Source: CAIKZZ01 sp035524595
GTDB lineage: Bacteria > Pseudomonadota > Gammaproteobacteria > Steroidobacterales > Steroidobacteraceae
Direction: 5' to 3'
Assembly: GCA_035524595.1 (NCBI GenBank)
Contig: DATKOP010000020.1
Location: 75,315-139,314 of the forward strand
Length of the DNA: 64,000 nucleotides
The notes beneath the pieces are model-generated. The model was not told the origin of the DNA. It saw nothing but the letters and a program-made list of their open reading frames with translations, and did no database searches. The first letter of the stretch is position 1, and each line of letters begins with the position of its first letter. Below, piece by piece: positions 51,987-60,434 of the stretch. Position numbers and translations under genes: made by a program.

Positions 51987-52068
51987 GATCGCTCTCGGCT
52001 GGGTCGTGGTCGCGGTACGCCGCGCGCGCGGCGCGGCGCGGGCAGGCGTGCATTCTATACGAGGGCGC

Positions 52069-52623
52069 CTACGACGTGCCGCGCGGCCAGGACGGCCGGT
52101 CGAAGTCCGTCAGGTGCAGGCCGGCGACGCCGCGCGCGCGGTCATCGAGATAGCGCCTGAGCGCGAACTCGACGCTCGGGAAGGCGATCTCGGACCACGG
52201 GATGTCCTCGGCGCGGTACAGCCCGACCTCGAGGCTCTCGGCGCCGGCGCCGAACTCGGGCGCCGGCAGCCGCGCGCGGAACATCACGTGCACCTGGTGC
52301 GCGTGCACGACGCTGACCACCGCCAGGAGGCTGCCGATCTCGACCCGCGCGAGGGCCTCCTCCCACGACTCACGCGCCGCCGCCGCCTCGAGCGTCTCGC
52401 CGTTCTCCATGAAGCCGGCCGGCACGGTCCAGAAGCCGAGCCTCGGCTCGATCGCGCGCCGGCACAGCAGGATCCGCCCGTCGTGCTCCGGCACGCAGCC
52501 GACCACGAGCTTCGGGTTCTGGTAGTGGATCGCGCTGCACGCCGGACAGACGTAGCGCGCCAGGTGGTCGCCGGGCGGCACGCGCAGTTCGACGGGCTGA
52601 CCGCACTGGCTGCAGTACTTCAT
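52069..52623 (-). CDS. NUDIX hydrolase with N-terminal zinc ribbon
   Basis: Cytoplasmic pyrophosphohydrolase of 184 residues. N-terminal zinc ribbon: MKYCSQCGQPVE and VCPACSAIHYQNP (four Cys). NUDIX box: GFMENGETLEAAAARESWEE, about residues 87-106; the glycine usually two residues after the paired Glu is absent (ALARV), as in zinc-ribbon relatives. ATG 52623 starts at the zinc ribbon and avoids the tRNA-Leu gene; a longer in-frame start at 52668 would translate tRNA sequence. The substrate is unknown (NADH- or ADP-ribose-like nucleotides in relatives). Confidence 0.88.
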   Translation of the reverse strand: MKYCSQCGQPVELRVPPGDHLARYVCPACSAIHYQNPKLVVGCVPEHDGRILLCRRAIEPRLGFWTVPAGFMENGETLEAAAARESWEEALARVEIGSLLAVVSVVHAHQVHVMFRARLPAPEFGAGAESLEVGLYRAEDIPWSEIAFPSVEFALRRYLDDRARGVAGLHLTDFDRPSWPRGTS

Positions 52624-52638
52624 GGGCTCCGCGGGGGC

Positions 52639-52724
52639 TGGTGCCGGTGGAGGGACTCGAACCCACACGCCTTTTGGGCGGACGATTTTGAGTCGTCTGC
52701 GTCTACCAATTCCGCCACACCGGC
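52639..52724 (-). tRNA. tRNA-Leu (anticodon CAA)
   Basis: An 86-base cloverleaf on the minus strand with CCA encoded at 52641-52639. Acceptor GCCGGTG pairs with CACCGGC; anticodon stem GACGA/TCGTC frames loop CTCAAAA; the long variable arm and GGTTCGAGTCC T arm are class II, as expected for leucine. TAGGAT at 52740-52735 is a plausible -10. Confidence 0.96.
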
Positions 52725-52800
52725 GCGGGCCGGCATCCTAACACGCGCCGCCGGCGCGCCGGCTGCGACGCTCTGCCGGGCTGGCGCATCCTAAGTCCCC

Positions 52801-53391
52801 GTGAGGCTCCACGAAGTCGACCTGTCGCCGACCACGCTCGCGCTCGCCAAGAGCGGCGACGGCGCCGCGCTCGCGGCGTTCTACGCCGCCTGCGCCGCGC
52901 CCGCGTACACGGTGATCCGGCGCATCGTGCCGGGCCCGGCGGCCGACGACCTCTTGCAGGACGCCTTCCTCGACGCCTTTCGCGGCCTGCCGCGCTTTCG
53001 CGGCGACGTGCCGCTCGGCGCGTGGTTTCGCAGCATCGTCGTGCGCCGCTGCTACATGCACCTGCGCTCGCCCTGGCAGCGCAGCCGCGACTGGCTGGGC
53101 GACCTGCTCGAGCGCCTGGACGCGGCGCCGGCCGCGGCGCCGGCCGGCCTCGCGCTCGACCTCGAGCGCGCCCTCGAGCGGCTGCCGCCGCTCACCCGCC
53201 TCGTCGTCTGGCTGCACGACGTCGAGGGCTACACGCACGAGGAGATCGCAGCGGCGACCGCGCGCACGCCGAGCTTCTCGAAGTCGCAGCTGGCGCGCGC
53301 GCACGCGCGGCTGCGCGCCTGGCTCGAGCCCGAGCCGCGCGGCGCCTGCGCCGCGGCCGCGCCGGCCATGCCGCTGGAGGAATCCCGATGA
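52801..53391 (+). CDS. ECF-type RNA polymerase sigma factor
   Basis: Extracytoplasmic-function sigma factor of 196 residues. Region 2: AADDLLQDAFLDAFRGLPRFRGDVPLGAWFRSIVVRRCYMHLR (about 50-92). Region 4: LPPLTRLVVWLHDVEGYTHEEIAAATARTPSFSKSQLARAHARLRAWL (about 127-175), where the usual recognition-helix spacing is kept. The GTG at 52801 was chosen because homology starts within a few residues. Its stop overlaps the next ATG (ATGA); that gene looks like its anti-sigma factor. Confidence 0.9.
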   Translation: MRLHEVDLSPTTLALAKSGDGAALAAFYAACAAPAYTVIRRIVPGPAADDLLQDAFLDAFRGLPRFRGDVPLGAWFRSIVVRRCYMHLRSPWQRSRDWLGDLLERLDAAPAAAPAGLALDLERALERLPPLTRLVVWLHDVEGYTHEEIAAATARTPSFSKSQLARAHARLRAWLEPEPRGACAAAAPAMPLEESR

Positions 53392-53912
53392 ACCACGACG
53401 ACGATCAGGAGACGGTGGCGCGCGCGCTCAGGGCGCTGCCCGAACTGGCGCCGCCCGCCGACGGCTGGGCGCGGCTCGCGCGCCGGCTTGAGCGCGGCGC
53501 CGCCGGCGCGCGGCCGGCGAGCGCGCGGCCGGCGGTCGCGCTCGCGATCGCCGCGGCGACGCTCGCGATCGCGGCGCTCGCGCTCTGGCCGGCGCTCGAG
53601 CGCGGCACGCGCGCGACGCCGGCGCCGGCCGCGGCGCCCGCCGCGGACGAGGCGCCCGAGCTCGCCGCCCGCTCCGCCGGCCTCGAGCGGCTGCTCGGGG
53701 CGCTGCCGCCGGCGCGCGCCACGCGCGCGAGCACCGCGCAGACCGCGGCGCTGCTCGAGGACCGGATCGCGCTCGTCGACGAGCGCCTGAGCGCGACCGC
53801 CGACGAGTCGCTGCCGCCGGCGGCGACAGAGGCGCTGCTGCGCGAGCGCGTCGCGCTGCTCGATTCGCTGGTTCGCGTCCGCGCTGCCGAGTCGGTCGGG
53901 CAGACGCTGTGA
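53388..53912 (+). CDS. Probable membrane-anchored anti-sigma factor
   Basis: Protein of 174 residues with one hydrophobic helix (AVALAIAAATLAIAALALWPAL, about 48-69) between a short cytoplasmic N-terminal part (VARALRALPELAPPADGWARLARRLE) and a longer, Ala/Glu-rich periplasmic part that ends in helical segments. No zinc-binding (His-Cys-Cys) anti-sigma motif is present. The role is inferred from overlap with the sigma gene (ATGA), its single membrane span, and the PDZ gene following. Start supported by GGAGG 6 bases upstream. Confidence 0.7.
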   Translation: MNHDDDQETVARALRALPELAPPADGWARLARRLERGAAGARPASARPAVALAIAAATLAIAALALWPALERGTRATPAPAAAPAADEAPELAARSAGLERLLGALPPARATRASTAQTAALLEDRIALVDERLSATADESLPPAATEALLRERVALLDSLVRVRAAESVGQTL

Positions 53913-53937
53913 GGTTCCATCTGGCCGGAGGTCGTCG

Positions 53938-54960
53938 ATGAACAGGATGCATTGCGGGCTGTGGGGGCTCTTGGGCGCGCTCTGGCTGGCGGGCGCCGCC
54001 GCGGCCGGCGCTGAGGCGAGACCGGCCGACGCGGCGCCGGGCGCCGACGACGAGGCGCGCCTCGAGCGCCGCCTCGAGGCGGCGCAGAAGCGCCTCGAGC
54101 AGGCGGCCAAGGAGGTCGCGGAGCTCTCCGCGGGCATGGCCGGCGAGCACATGAAGGAAATCCAGATCCACATCGGCGAGCCGCGCGCGATCCTCGGCGT
54201 GCAGCTCGGCGAGGCGCGCGCCGGCGGCGGCGTGCGCGTCGCCGGCGTCAGCCCGGGCGGTGCGGCCGCCGCGGCCGGCGTCAAGCCGGGCGACGTGATC
54301 CTGAGCGTCAACGGCCACCGCGCCGCCACCAGCGCCGACGTCAGCCACGACGTGCGCGCGCTGAAGCCGGGCGAGGAGGCCAAGCTCGAGCTCGAGCGCG
54401 CCGGCAAGGTCGAGCACGTCGTCGTCGTCACGCGCGGCGTCGACCCGCGCGTCGCGCTGCTCGGCGGCGACTACAACCTCAACCTGCCGGACATGGCCTC
54501 GCTCGGCACGATGGTCGAGGACTGGCGCTTCGGCCACAGCAGCGGCTGGGGCGAGCTCGAGCTGTGCGCGCTGTCACCGGAGCTCGGCCGCTACTTCGGC
54601 ACCGACAAGGGCGTGCTGGTCGTCAAGGCGCCCGCCGACGGCACGCTCAAGCTCAGGGACGGCGACGTGATCACGGCGATCGACGGCCGCGAGCCGCAGG
54701 GGGTGTCGCATGCGCTGCGGATCCTGCGCTCGTACCAGACCGGCGAGCACGTGACGCTCGCGATCCTGCGCGACCACAAGCCGCAGAAGGTCGACGTCGA
54801 GATGCCGGCCCGGACCGCGCACGAGGGCCATGCGCTGCCGCGCGCGCCGGCGCCGCCCGCGCCGCCAGCGGCGCCCGGCACGCCGCGCGCGCCGGCCGCG
54901 CCCGCGCCGCCGCCGGCAGCGCCGGCGCCGCCCGCGGCGTCGCCCGGTGCCGATGCCTGA
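53938..54960 (+). CDS. Secreted two-PDZ protein without protease domain
   Basis: Exported 340-residue protein. Signal peptide (LWGLLGALWLAGAAAAGA), a short coiled coil (ERRLEAAQKRLEQAAKEVAEL), a first PDZ domain (RAILGVQLGEARAGGGVRVAGVSPGG and GVKPGDVILSVNGHRA, about 80-170), a second PDZ-like domain (KGVLVVKAPADGTLKLRDGDVITAIDGREP, about 205-290), and a Pro/Ala-rich tail. There is no Ser-His-Asp protease domain, unlike DegP/DegS. GGAGGT 5 bases before the ATG is a strong ribosome binding site. As third gene of a sigma/anti-sigma operon it could sense or present unfolded envelope proteins. Confidence 0.85.
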   Translation: MNRMHCGLWGLLGALWLAGAAAAGAEARPADAAPGADDEARLERRLEAAQKRLEQAAKEVAELSAGMAGEHMKEIQIHIGEPRAILGVQLGEARAGGGVRVAGVSPGGAAAAAGVKPGDVILSVNGHRAATSADVSHDVRALKPGEEAKLELERAGKVEHVVVVTRGVDPRVALLGGDYNLNLPDMASLGTMVEDWRFGHSSGWGELELCALSPELGRYFGTDKGVLVVKAPADGTLKLRDGDVITAIDGREPQGVSHALRILRSYQTGEHVTLAILRDHKPQKVDVEMPARTAHEGHALPRAPAPPAPPAAPGTPRAPAAPAPPPAAPAPPAASPGADA

Positions 54961-54984
54961 GCCTCGGCCCGGGGCGCGGCGGCC

Positions 54985-54993
54985 TGCTACGAT
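54985..54993 (+). promoter_or_regulatory. Extended -10 element before queA
   Basis: TGCTACGAT lies only about 10 bases before the queA ATG, so the transcript would have almost no leader. Confidence 0.45.
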
Positions 54994-55002
54994 CCGCGCC
55001 CC

Positions 55003-56070
55003 ATGGCCGACTCCGCCCCCGAGCGGCGCCTGACGCGCGCCGACTTCCGCTTCGAGCTGCCCGCCGAACTGATCGCGCAGCAGCCGCCGGCGGTGCGCGG
55101 CGCGAGCCGGCTGCTGGCGCTCGACGGCGCGGGCGGCGGCCGGCGCGACCTCGGCTTTCCGGACCTCGCGACGCTGCTCGCGCCGGGCGACCTGCTGGTG
55201 CGCAACGACACGCGCGTGCTGCCGGCGCGGGTCCACGGCCACAAGGCCACCGGCGGCGCCGTCGAGCTGCTCGTCGAGCGCCTCCTCGGCGAGCGGCGCT
55301 TCAGCGCCCAGCTGCGCTCGAGCAAGGGCGCGCGCGCGGGACAGGAGCTCAAGCTCGCCGGCGGCGCGCTCGCGCGCGTGGTCGCGGTGGCCGACGGCCT
55401 CGCCGAGCTCGAGCTCGACCGCGGCGTGCGCGACTACCTCGAGGCGCACGGCGAGGTGCCGCTGCCGCCCTACATCGCGCGGCCGGCCGAGGCGGCCGAC
55501 CGCGCGCGCTACCAGACGGTGTACGCGCGCGCCCCGGGCGCGGTGGCGGCGCCGACCGCGGGCCTGCACTTCGACGCGCCGCTGCTCGCGGCGCTCGCGG
55601 CGCGCGGCGTCGAGGTCGCCGACCTCACGCTGCACGTCGGTGCCGGCACCTTCCAGCCGCTGCGGAGCGACGACCTCGACGCGCACCGCATGCACGCCGA
55701 ATGGCTGGCGGTGCCCGCGGCGACCGTGGCCGCGGTCGCGGCGACGCGCGCGCGCGGCGGGCGCGTGGTCGCGGTCGGCACGACCGTGGTGCGCAGCCTC
55801 GAGAGCGCCGCCGCGGGCGGCGCGCTCGCGCCCTTCGAGGGCGAGACGCGGCTCTTCATCCGGCCGGGCTTCCGCTTTCGGGTGGTCGATGCGCTCGTGA
55901 CGAACTTCCACCTGCCGGAGTCGACGCTCTTGATGCTGGTGTGCGCCTTCGCCGGCCGCGAGGCGGTGCTCGATGCCTACGCGCACGCGGTGCGCAGCGG
56001 GTATCGTTTCTTCAGCTACGGCGACGCGATGTTCGTGACGCCGGCGGACGAGGCGAGGCGGCGGCCGTGA
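55003..56070 (+). CDS. queA: S-adenosylmethionine:tRNA ribosyltransferase-isomerase QueA
   Basis: Makes epoxyqueuosine in tRNA by transferring the ribosyl moiety of SAM to preQ1. The 355-residue protein has RRLTRADFRFELPAELIAQQP, VRNDTRVLPARVHGHK, GEVPLPPYIARPAEAADRARYQTVYAR, APTAGLHFD and the C-terminal TNFHLPESTLLMLVCAFAG, YRFFSYGDAMF, all diagnostic. The stop overlaps the tgt start by 4 bases (GTGA). First gene of the common queA-tgt-yajC-secD-secF run. Confidence 0.97.
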   Translation: MADSAPERRLTRADFRFELPAELIAQQPPAVRGASRLLALDGAGGGRRDLGFPDLATLLAPGDLLVRNDTRVLPARVHGHKATGGAVELLVERLLGERRFSAQLRSSKGARAGQELKLAGGALARVVAVADGLAELELDRGVRDYLEAHGEVPLPPYIARPAEAADRARYQTVYARAPGAVAAPTAGLHFDAPLLAALAARGVEVADLTLHVGAGTFQPLRSDDLDAHRMHAEWLAVPAATVAAVAATRARGGRVVAVGTTVVRSLESAAAGGALAPFEGETRLFIRPGFRFRVVDALVTNFHLPESTLLMLVCAFAGREAVLDAYAHAVRSGYRFFSYGDAMFVTPADEARRRP

Positions 56071-57200
56071 ACTTCGACCTGATCGGCAGCGACGGCGCGG
56101 CGCGGCGCGGGCGGCTGAGCTTCGCGCGCGGCAGCGTCGAGACGCCGGCGTTCATGCCGGTCGGCACCTACGGCACGGTCAAGGCGATGACCCCCGAGGA
56201 GCTCGTCGCCGGCGGCGCCGAGATCGTGCTCGGCAACACCTTCCACCTCTGGCTGCGGCCCGGGCTCGAGGTCATCGCGGTGCACGGCGGACTGCACCGC
56301 TTCATGCACTGGGAGCGTCCGATCCTGACCGACTCGGGCGGCTTCCAGGTGTTCAGCCTCGCCAAGCTCAGGAAGCTGAGCGAGGCGGGCGTGCGCTTCC
56401 GCTCGCCGGTGGACGGCGCCGAGGTGTTCCTGTCGCCGGAGGAGTCGATGCGCATCCAGCGCGCGCTCGGCGCCGACGTCGCGATGCAGTTCGACGAGTG
56501 CACGCCGTACCCGGCCGGCGAGCGCGAGGCGCGCGAGTCGATGGAGCTCAGCCTGCGCTGGGCGCGACGCAGCCGCGATGCGTACTACGACGAGGCGGCC
56601 GGCGCGCCGCCCGGGGTGCTGTTCGGGATCGTGCAGGGCGGCATGCACCGCGCGCTGCGCGAGGCCTCGTGGGCCGGGCTCGCCGAGCTCGGCCTGCCCG
56701 GCCACGCGCTCGGCGGGCTCGCGGTCGGCGAGCCGGAGGAGGAGCGCCTGCGGGTGCTCGAGGAGACCGTGCCGCTGATGACCGCGACGCTGCCGCGCTA
56801 CCTGATGGGCGTCGGCCGGCCCGCGGACCTGGTCGAGTCGGTCGCGCGCGGCATCGACATGTTCGACTGCGTGATGCCGACGCGCCACGCGCGCAACGGC
56901 CACCTGTTCACGCGCGCGGGCGTGCTCAACATCCGCAACGCCCGCCACGCCGCCGACCCCGGGCCCGTGGACCCGGGCTGCGACTGCTACACCTGCCGCC
57001 ACTATTCGCGCGCCTACCTGCGCCATCTGGACCGGGCCGGCGAGATCCTCGGCAGCCGCCTGAACACGATCCACAATCTGCACTTCTATCAAGCGCTTAT
57101 GAAGGCGATCCGGACCGCGATCGAGTCGCGTCGCTTCGCCGCGTTCCGCGCCGACTTCCACGCCGCGCAACGCGAAGAGGCTGAGCCGCCTGTGGCATAA
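56067..57200 (+). CDS. tgt: Queuine tRNA-ribosyltransferase Tgt
   Basis: Exchanges guanine-34 for preQ1 in Asp, Asn, His and Tyr tRNAs. The 377-residue protein has ETPAFMPVGTYGTVKAMTPEEL, GNTFHLWLRPG, LTDSGGFQVFSL (active-site Asp), GGLAVGEP, ERSVARGIDMFDCVMPTRHARNG-type ribosyl site, and the zinc site CDCYTCRHYSRAYLRHL near 300. The GTG at 56067 overlaps the queA stop. All expected residues are present. Confidence 0.97.
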   Translation: MNFDLIGSDGAARRGRLSFARGSVETPAFMPVGTYGTVKAMTPEELVAGGAEIVLGNTFHLWLRPGLEVIAVHGGLHRFMHWERPILTDSGGFQVFSLAKLRKLSEAGVRFRSPVDGAEVFLSPEESMRIQRALGADVAMQFDECTPYPAGEREARESMELSLRWARRSRDAYYDEAAGAPPGVLFGIVQGGMHRALREASWAGLAELGLPGHALGGLAVGEPEEERLRVLEETVPLMTATLPRYLMGVGRPADLVESVARGIDMFDCVMPTRHARNGHLFTRAGVLNIRNARHAADPGPVDPGCDCYTCRHYSRAYLRHLDRAGEILGSRLNTIHNLHFYQALMKAIRTAIESRRFAAFRADFHAAQREEAEPPVA

Positions 57201-57201
57201 T
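57196..57201 (+). promoter_or_regulatory. -10 hexamer before yajC
   Basis: CATAAT, one mismatch from consensus, overlaps the tgt stop codon and could give yajC-secD-secF their own promoter. No good -35 is evident. Confidence 0.4.
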
Positions 57202-57241
57202 ACGCGGCTACGCCCATCAGACCGCATCCCGGGGAAATAGC

Positions 57242-57571
57242 ATGGATCTTCTGATTTCGACGGCCTACGCGCAGGCGGCCGGCGGCTCGCCGCAGTCGAC
57301 GCTGATGCAGATCGCGCCGATCGTCGTGCTGTTCGTCGCCTTCTACTTCCTGCTGATCCGCCCGCAGACCAAGACGGCCAAGGAGCACCGCGAGAGGGTC
57401 GCCCAGCTCGCGGTCGGCGACGAGGTCGTGACCGCCGGCGGCCTGCTCGGCCGCGTCAGCGAGGCCGGCGAGACCTTCGTCACCGTCGAGGTCGCCAAGG
57501 GCGTGGAAGTGAAAGTGCAGCGCTTCCAGGTCTCGCAGCTGATGCCGAAGGGCACCTACAAGAGCGCCTGA
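57242..57571 (+). CDS. yajC: Preprotein translocase subunit YajC
   Basis: Single-span inner-membrane protein of 109 residues associated with SecDF. The membrane segment IAPIVVLFVAFYFLLIRPQTK (about residues 20-40) and VGDEVVTAGGLLGRVSEAGETFVTVEVAKGVEVKVQRFQV match the family. GGGGAAA precedes the ATG. It leads the sec genes that follow. Confidence 0.96.
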   Translation: MDLLISTAYAQAAGGSPQSTLMQIAPIVVLFVAFYFLLIRPQTKTAKEHRERVAQLAVGDEVVTAGGLLGRVSEAGETFVTVEVAKGVEVKVQRFQVSQLMPKGTYKSA

Positions 57572-57619
57572 GCCGCGCAAGAGCGCCGCCGAGGCGCCCG
57601 ACACGGAGCACCGTCCGGC

Positions 57620-59461
57620 ATGAACCGTTACCCTCTCTGGAAGAGCCTGCTGTTCGCGGGCGTGATGCTGCTGGCGCTGGTGCTGGCGCTGCCGAACGTG
57701 TTCGGCTCGGCGCCGGCGCTGCAGCTGTCGCGCAAGGACGGCGAGCTGTTCAAGGGCGCATCCGCCGCGCAGCCGTTCCTCGACCTCTTGGCGCGCGCGC
57801 AGGTGACGCCGGACACCTCGTTCGTGCAGGACGGGCGCGTGGTGCTGCGCTTCGTCGACGTGCCGGCGCAGCTGAAGGCGCGCGACCTGATCGAGGCCTC
57901 GTCCCCCGGCGCCTACGCGATCGCGACCACCTTCGCCTCGGGCGCGCCGGCGTGGGTGCGCGCGATCGGCCTCAGGCCCATGAGCCTCGGCCTCGACCTC
58001 AGGGGCGGCATCTACCTGGTCTACGAGGTCGACGTCGACGGCGCCGTCAAGCAGACGCTGCAGCGGCTCGAGCGCGACTACCGCCTCGCGCTGCGCGAGA
58101 AGAAGATCCAGTACGAGTCGGTCGAGGGCGGCGCCGGCGGCGTCGTGGTCACGCTCAAGGACGCGGCGCGGCTCGACGACGCCAAGGCCGCGCTGGCCGC
58201 GGTCGACCCGAACGTGACGCTCACCGCGAGCGAGGCGACGCTGCGCGCGACGCTGTCCGATACCCAGGTCCGCCAGCGCCAGGACTTCGCGATCCAGCAG
58301 AACATCACCGCGCTCGGCAACCGCGTCAACGCCCTCGGCGTGTCCGAGGCGAGCGTGCAGCGCCAGGGCGCGAACCGGATCGCCGTGCAGCTGCCCGGCG
58401 TGCAGGACGCGAGCGAGGTCATCCGCCTGCTCGGCAAGACCGCGACGCTGGAGTTCCGCCTCGTCGACCAGACCGGCAACCCGATCGAGGCGCAGCAGAC
58501 CGGCCGCGCGCCGCTCGGCACCAAGCTCTACAAGGAGCGCAACGGCCGGCCGGTGCTGCTGAAGCGCGAGGTCATCGTCTCCGGCGAGCAGCTCACCGAC
58601 GCGACCTCGACCTTCCAGCAGGGCGAGCCGGCGGTCAGCATCCGGCTCGACGCGCGCGGCGGCGCGGAGATGCTGCGCACCACGCGCGAGAACCTCGGCA
58701 AGCCGATGGCGGTCGTGTTCATCGAGCGCGAGCGCCAGCTGCGCGAGCAGGGCGGCCAGAAGGTCGCGATCGACGTCACCAAGGAGGAGGTGATCAACGT
58801 CGCCACCATCCGCGGCGTGTTCTCGAACCAGTTCCAGATCACCGGCCTGACCGGGCGCGAGGGCCAGGAGCTCGCGAAGCTGCTGCGCGCCGGCGCGCTG
58901 GCGGCGCCGGTGTTCATCGTCGAGCAGCGCCTGATCGGCCCGAGCCTCGGCCAGGACAACATCGACAAGGGCATGCGCGCGCTGCTGATCGGCTCGGGGC
59001 TGCTGTTCGTGTTCATGGCGCTCTACTACAGCGCCTTCGGCCTGGTCGCGAACTTCGTGCTGGTCTGCAACGTCGTGCTCTTGACGGCGTGCCTGTCGCT
59101 GTTCGGCGCGGCGCTGACGCTGCCGGGCATCGCCGGCATCATGCTGACGGTCGGCATGGCGGTCGACGCCAACATCCTGATTTACGAGCGCATCCGCGAG
59201 GAACTGCGCCACGGCAACACGCCGCACGCGGCCGTCAAGGCCGGCTTCGAGAAGGCGCTCTCGGCGATCGCCGACGCCAACGTCACCACCCTGATCGCGG
59301 GCGTCGTGCTGTTCCTGTTCGGCACCGGCCCGATCAAGGGCTTCGCCGTGGTGCTGTCGGTCGGCATCCTGACGACGCTGTTCACCGCGCTGATGGGCAC
59401 CCGCACCGTCATCGGCCTGATCTGGGGCCACCGCGCCCAGATCAAGCACCTGCCGGTCTAG
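57620..59461 (+). CDS. secD: Protein translocase subunit SecD
   Basis: RND-type membrane component that uses the proton gradient to aid Sec export. The 613-residue protein has one N-terminal span, the large periplasmic part with LGLDLRGGIYLVYEVD, and the C-terminal five-helix block from LLIGSGLLFVFMALYYSAFGL, including TVGMAVDANILIYERIREE with the essential Asp/Arg region. Length and order next to secF are typical of gammaproteobacteria. Confidence 0.97.
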   Translation: MNRYPLWKSLLFAGVMLLALVLALPNVFGSAPALQLSRKDGELFKGASAAQPFLDLLARAQVTPDTSFVQDGRVVLRFVDVPAQLKARDLIEASSPGAYAIATTFASGAPAWVRAIGLRPMSLGLDLRGGIYLVYEVDVDGAVKQTLQRLERDYRLALREKKIQYESVEGGAGGVVVTLKDAARLDDAKAALAAVDPNVTLTASEATLRATLSDTQVRQRQDFAIQQNITALGNRVNALGVSEASVQRQGANRIAVQLPGVQDASEVIRLLGKTATLEFRLVDQTGNPIEAQQTGRAPLGTKLYKERNGRPVLLKREVIVSGEQLTDATSTFQQGEPAVSIRLDARGGAEMLRTTRENLGKPMAVVFIERERQLREQGGQKVAIDVTKEEVINVATIRGVFSNQFQITGLTGREGQELAKLLRAGALAAPVFIVEQRLIGPSLGQDNIDKGMRALLIGSGLLFVFMALYYSAFGLVANFVLVCNVVLLTACLSLFGAALTLPGIAGIMLTVGMAVDANILIYERIREELRHGNTPHAAVKAGFEKALSAIADANVTTLIAGVVLFLFGTGPIKGFAVVLSVGILTTLFTALMGTRTVIGLIWGHRAQIKHLPV

Positions 59462-59480
59462 CGCGAGGAGTCTGCGAGCC

Positions 59481-60416
59481 ATGGAAATCCTCCACAAGGT
59501 CCCGCGCATCCGCTTCATGGCGCAGCGCAAGATCTGCTACGTCATCTCGGCGGTGATCGTGCTCGGTTCGCTGGCCGCCGAGGCGGTCAACGGCCTCAAC
59601 CTCGCGGTCGACTTCACCGGTGGCGTGGTCATCGAGGCCGGCTACACCGGCACCGCGGACCTGGACGCGACGCGCGCCGCGCTGCACTCGGCCGGCTACG
59701 CCGAGGTGCAGGTGCAGAACTTCGGCTCGTCGCGCGACGTGCTGGTGCGTCTGCCGCCGCTCGCCGCCGGCGAGTCCTCCAACGCCGTGACCCAGAAGAT
59801 CGCGACCGTGCTGCAGACCGTCGACGCGGGGGTCCAGATCCGCCGCACCGAGGTGGTCGGCGCGACGGTCGGCAAGGAGCTGATGGTCAAGGGCCTGACC
59901 GCGATGGGCATCACGGTGCTGCTGATCCTCGTCTACATCGCGTTCCGCTTCCGCTGGAAGTTCGGCGTCGGCGCGGTGCTGGCGACGCTGCACGACCCGT
60001 TCGTCGTGGTCGGCGTGTTCGCGATCAGCGGCATGACCTTCGACCTGACGGTGCTGGCGGCGGTGCTGGCGGTGATCGGCTACTCGATCAACGAGACGGT
60101 GGTGGTGTTCGACCGGGTGCGCGAGCTCTTCCCGCAGATGCGCAAGGCGAGCTCGCTCGAGGTCTTCGACCGCGCGATCAACGAGACCCTGTCGCGTACC
60201 CTGATCACCAAGTTCGCGACGCTGATCGTGGTGGTCGCGCTGTACGCCTTCGGCGGCGAGGCGCTCCGGGGCTTCGGCCTGGCGCTGATCGTCGGCATCC
60301 TCGCGGTGACCTACTCGTCGATGTACGTGGCCAGCGGCGTCGCCCTCGACCTCGGCACCACGCACCGCGACCTGATGCCCTCGGAGCGCCGCGCCCCGGT
60401 CGACGACCTGCCCTGA
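59481..60416 (+). CDS. secF: Protein translocase subunit SecF
   Basis: Partner of SecD, 311 residues. It opens with the first span after VPRIRFMAQRKICYVISAVIVLGSLA, then LNLAVDFTGGVVIEAGY (SecF motif), and the C-terminal helices with VIGYSINETVVVFDRVRELF, FATLIVVVALYAFGGEALRGF. Overlaps no neighbour; the ATG has GAGGAG about 12 bases upstream. Complete. Confidence 0.97.
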   Translation: MEILHKVPRIRFMAQRKICYVISAVIVLGSLAAEAVNGLNLAVDFTGGVVIEAGYTGTADLDATRAALHSAGYAEVQVQNFGSSRDVLVRLPPLAAGESSNAVTQKIATVLQTVDAGVQIRRTEVVGATVGKELMVKGLTAMGITVLLILVYIAFRFRWKFGVGAVLATLHDPFVVVGVFAISGMTFDLTVLAAVLAVIGYSINETVVVFDRVRELFPQMRKASSLEVFDRAINETLSRTLITKFATLIVVVALYAFGGEALRGFGLALIVGILAVTYSSMYVASGVALDLGTTHRDLMPSERRAPVDDLP

Positions 60417-60434
60417 GCGCGCGGGGCGCGGCAC

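Noticed and set aside
52624..52668. A 15-residue N-terminal extension of the NUDIX protein
   Set aside because: It is the translation of the tRNA-Leu 3' end. The zinc ribbon starts at the ATG 52623.
52733..52794. Direct repeat GCATCCTAA at 52733-52741 and 52786-52794, possibly a sigma-factor recognition element
   Set aside because: One copy coincides with the tRNA-Leu -10 on the other strand, and two copies of a 9-mer are too few to separate from chance.
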